From NCBI GenBank assembly GCA_965229625.1, contig CBDDJJ010000002.1, forward strand, positions 1,240,001 to 1,304,000: a DNA stretch of 64,000 bases, read 5' to 3'. The notes beneath the pieces are model-generated. The model saw nothing but the letters and a program-made list of their open reading frames with translations. It did no database searches and was not told where the DNA came from. This DNA comes from JANQIO01 sp965229625 (GTDB taxonomy: Bacteria > Pseudomonadota > Gammaproteobacteria > Pseudomonadales > Halieaceae). Below are positions 62,858 through 64,000 of the stretch, piece after piece. How positions within the stretch are numbered: position 1 is the first letter of the stretch; every line of letters starts with the position of its first letter. A program made the translations under genes and the position numbers.

Positions 62858-62896
62858 ACAAGAAAGGCCACCCATAGGGTGGCCTTTCTTGTTTAT
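62858..62896 (+). terminator. Displaced ssrA terminator hairpin
   Basis: ACAAGAAAGGCCACCC-ATA-GGGTGGCCTTTCTTGT is a perfect 16-bp stem (62858-62873 with 62877-62892). The four following bases TTAT match the ATAA just before ACAAG on the far side of the IS (61557-61560), completing the 20-bp original stem. It lies 1.3 kb from the tmRNA 3' end. Confidence 0.85.
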
Positions 62897-63070
62897 GGGG
62901 AGCGACCCGGGAGTTTGATCCCACGCCCGGAAGGGCGCGCGTGGCCGAGCCTAGCGAGGTCACAGAACGTGCGTCCCTTCATCCCTTGCGGATTGAGTTG
63001 ACCCGCCCCGATAACTCTGTTGCACTGCCTTGCGGGCTGAACTGTCCCGGCCCGTCCCTGCAATAGCGCC

Positions 63071-63085
63071 GAGGTTTAAAACCTC
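63071..63085. promoter_or_regulatory. Palindrome upstream of a secreted protein gene
   Basis: GAGGTTT-A-AAACCTC is a perfect 15-base palindrome 11 bases before the ATG at 63097. It could be an operator or a leader hairpin masking the ribosome site CAGGGGG just after it. Confidence 0.4.
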
Positions 63086-63096
63086 AGGGGGATGTG

Positions 63097-63714
63097 ATGG
63101 GAAGAATGCTACTGTTCCTGGTATGCCTGGCACCTCTGCTTGCCACTGCCCAGGACGCAATAGTGCAGCCTCACATTCGCCAGGGAACAATGACCGGCAT
63201 CTGGGAGATCGAGGATGATTACCCGGAGAAGTACTGCTCGCTGTCACTGGCAATCAGCCACCAGTTTGCCGGTCTGGGCCGGCGCACATCACCCGACTTT
63301 TCCAATGGCCCGGGACAACTGAAGGCTTTCGGCCGCGTGAGATTCACAGCCCGGGCACTGACAGGATCAGCGGATGCCCAGGTGCTCGCCCGGCCTGTAT
63401 ATCGCGTTGAAACCTTGCTGAGTAATGGCGCGGCCGACATCCGCCTCACGCAGCGGCCACTCCAATCGTTGGATGCGGGCACCGCAAGGATCTGGCTGGG
63501 CGAGCAGGCGATTACTCTAGAATTCGTTGCCGACAAACAGCCACCGGAGCGCCTGCTATACAAACTAAATCCGCGCGAGTCTCGCGGGACTGACATTCTC
63601 TGTACGCCAGTCGACCATGGCAATGGACTGACATTGCAGTGGTGCTTGCGGAACTCAGCGCGTGTCGCAACGTTAGACGCGCTAAGCGCCACTGTGTCTC
63701 GCGAGAGCGCATAG
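63097..63714 (+). CDS. Uncharacterised secreted protein
   Basis: This is a 205-residue protein with signal peptide MGRMLLFLVCLAPLLATAQD (cleavage near residue 18). The mature part contains five or so scattered cysteines only (YCSL, DILCTPV, LQWCLRN) and beta-rich segments; no domain recognised. ATG 63097 was chosen over the preceding GTG because AGGGGG lies at proper distance. Nothing in the neighbourhood suggests a role. Confidence 0.6.
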   Translation: MGRMLLFLVCLAPLLATAQDAIVQPHIRQGTMTGIWEIEDDYPEKYCSLSLAISHQFAGLGRRTSPDFSNGPGQLKAFGRVRFTARALTGSADAQVLARPVYRVETLLSNGAADIRLTQRPLQSLDAGTARIWLGEQAITLEFVADKQPPERLLYKLNPRESRGTDILCTPVDHGNGLTLQWCLRNSARVATLDALSATVSRESA

Positions 63715-63841
63715 ATGCTGAGTGTCTCCAAGGAATACGTGTCCGGACTAGTGCAATCCCCGGCACAGGAGAAGCCGGCTGAGTATCCAAGCAGCGATAT
63801 TCCCACCAGGCAGCCCGACGAATCTGAATAGGAGGTGGTAC

Positions 63842-64000
63842 ATGCCTATAAATTTACAGCCAATGGACGTCTCTGGCGATCTGGAAAACGCCCGTTCCGT
63901 TCTAATCATCTTATGTCCTGTCTGTCCCCAGTTCAGTCTGGCGATGCAGCAAGACTCGCCGTGGATTGAGTTTTTCAAGTACGGCCTCAAGACAGGCGCC
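63842..64000 (+). CDS. Hypothetical protein, cut by window end
   Basis: The frame is open from ATG 63842 to the window edge (53 codons). AGGAGG six bases before the ATG is a near-ideal ribosome site. The visible part, MPINLQPMDVSGDLENARSV and then LIILCPVCPQFSLAMQQ, carries a CPVC pair and a segment WIEFFKYGLKTGA. The CPxC after a beta strand could be a thiol or metal site. Family not assigned. Confidence 0.55.
   Translation, partial: MPINLQPMDVSGDLENARSVLIILCPVCPQFSLAMQQDSPWIEFFKYGLKTGA

Noticed and set aside
61199..62860. Genomic island integrated at tmRNA by a tyrosine recombinase
   Set aside because: The only gene after ssrA is an IS481-family DDE transposase, the tmRNA 3' end is not duplicated, and the junction shows a 5-bp transposon-type duplication.
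63219..63806. Long minus-strand frame opposite the secreted protein at 63097
   Set aside because: It has no signal, domain or ribosome site, and the plus-strand frame has a signal peptide and Shine-Dalgarno. It is a shadow frame.

Overview
The window reads as chromosome of a marine-type gammaproteobacterium. High GC, an hrcA-grpE-dnaK-dnaJ-dapB block, a rhombosortase with its lipoprotein target, an ssrA tag ending in ALAA, several acyl-CoA dehydrogenase and F420/LLM-type catabolic genes and a photolyase cluster would fit the OM60/NOR5 (Halieaceae) lineage or a relative. That placement is inference from gene content only.

Layout. (a) 1-6.5 kb: two divergent beta-propeller sensor genes around a small secreted protein. 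The left sensor runs off the window. The right one, a hybrid propeller/histidine kinase, is broken by a 1,199-bp IS3-family element with a 4-bp target duplication. (b) 6.5-12.9 kb: a short asparaginase-like gene, then a plus-strand run of a haem c/copper-monooxygenase-like lipoprotein, TlpA-like thioredoxin, DUF4266, DUF3570, ApbE-type flavin transferase and a glutamine amidotransferase. (c) 12.9-26 kb: enoyl-CoA hydratase, tag, a regulator with two TetR DNA-binding domains next to acyl-CoA thioesterase II, an aceK/histidine phosphatase operon, an LLM-SDR-SDR operon and a Kef-type antiporter with its quinone reductase. (d) 26-39.7 kb: a PAS-PAS-STAS protein, three acyl-CoA dehydrogenases, two GNATs, an amidohydrolase, epmB and bioB. 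(e) 39.8-54 kb: housekeeping genes, namely cnoX-like, dapB, dnaJ, dnaK, grpE, hrcA, recN, rhombotarget/rhombosortase, fur, bamE, rnfH, ratA and smpB. (f) 54.8-64 kb: a light-repair cluster (Cry-DASH, DUF2256, SDR, Fe-S photolyase), an amidoligase/amidotransferase pair, tmRNA and an IS481-family element.

Two signals stand out. First, a lower-GC, single-gene cargo of 3.68 kb (28.6-32.3 kb) encodes a 1,094-residue protein with a nuclease-like N-terminus and a long helical middle. It sits between two convergent acyl-CoA dehydrogenase genes and is flanked by a 15-bp direct repeat that is half of the terminator those genes would have shared. It is the best candidate here for an undescribed, possibly anti-phage, system. 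Second, a 22-bp motif (TTTGAAC-TACAGTATG-type) occurs in front of the LLM-SDR-SDR operon, the acyl-CoA dehydrogenase pair and, in diverged form, the tandem TetR gene. This suggests a local catabolic regulon.

The IS481-family element has landed inside the ssrA terminator stem. Removing it and one copy of ACAAG rebuilds a perfect 20-bp hairpin.
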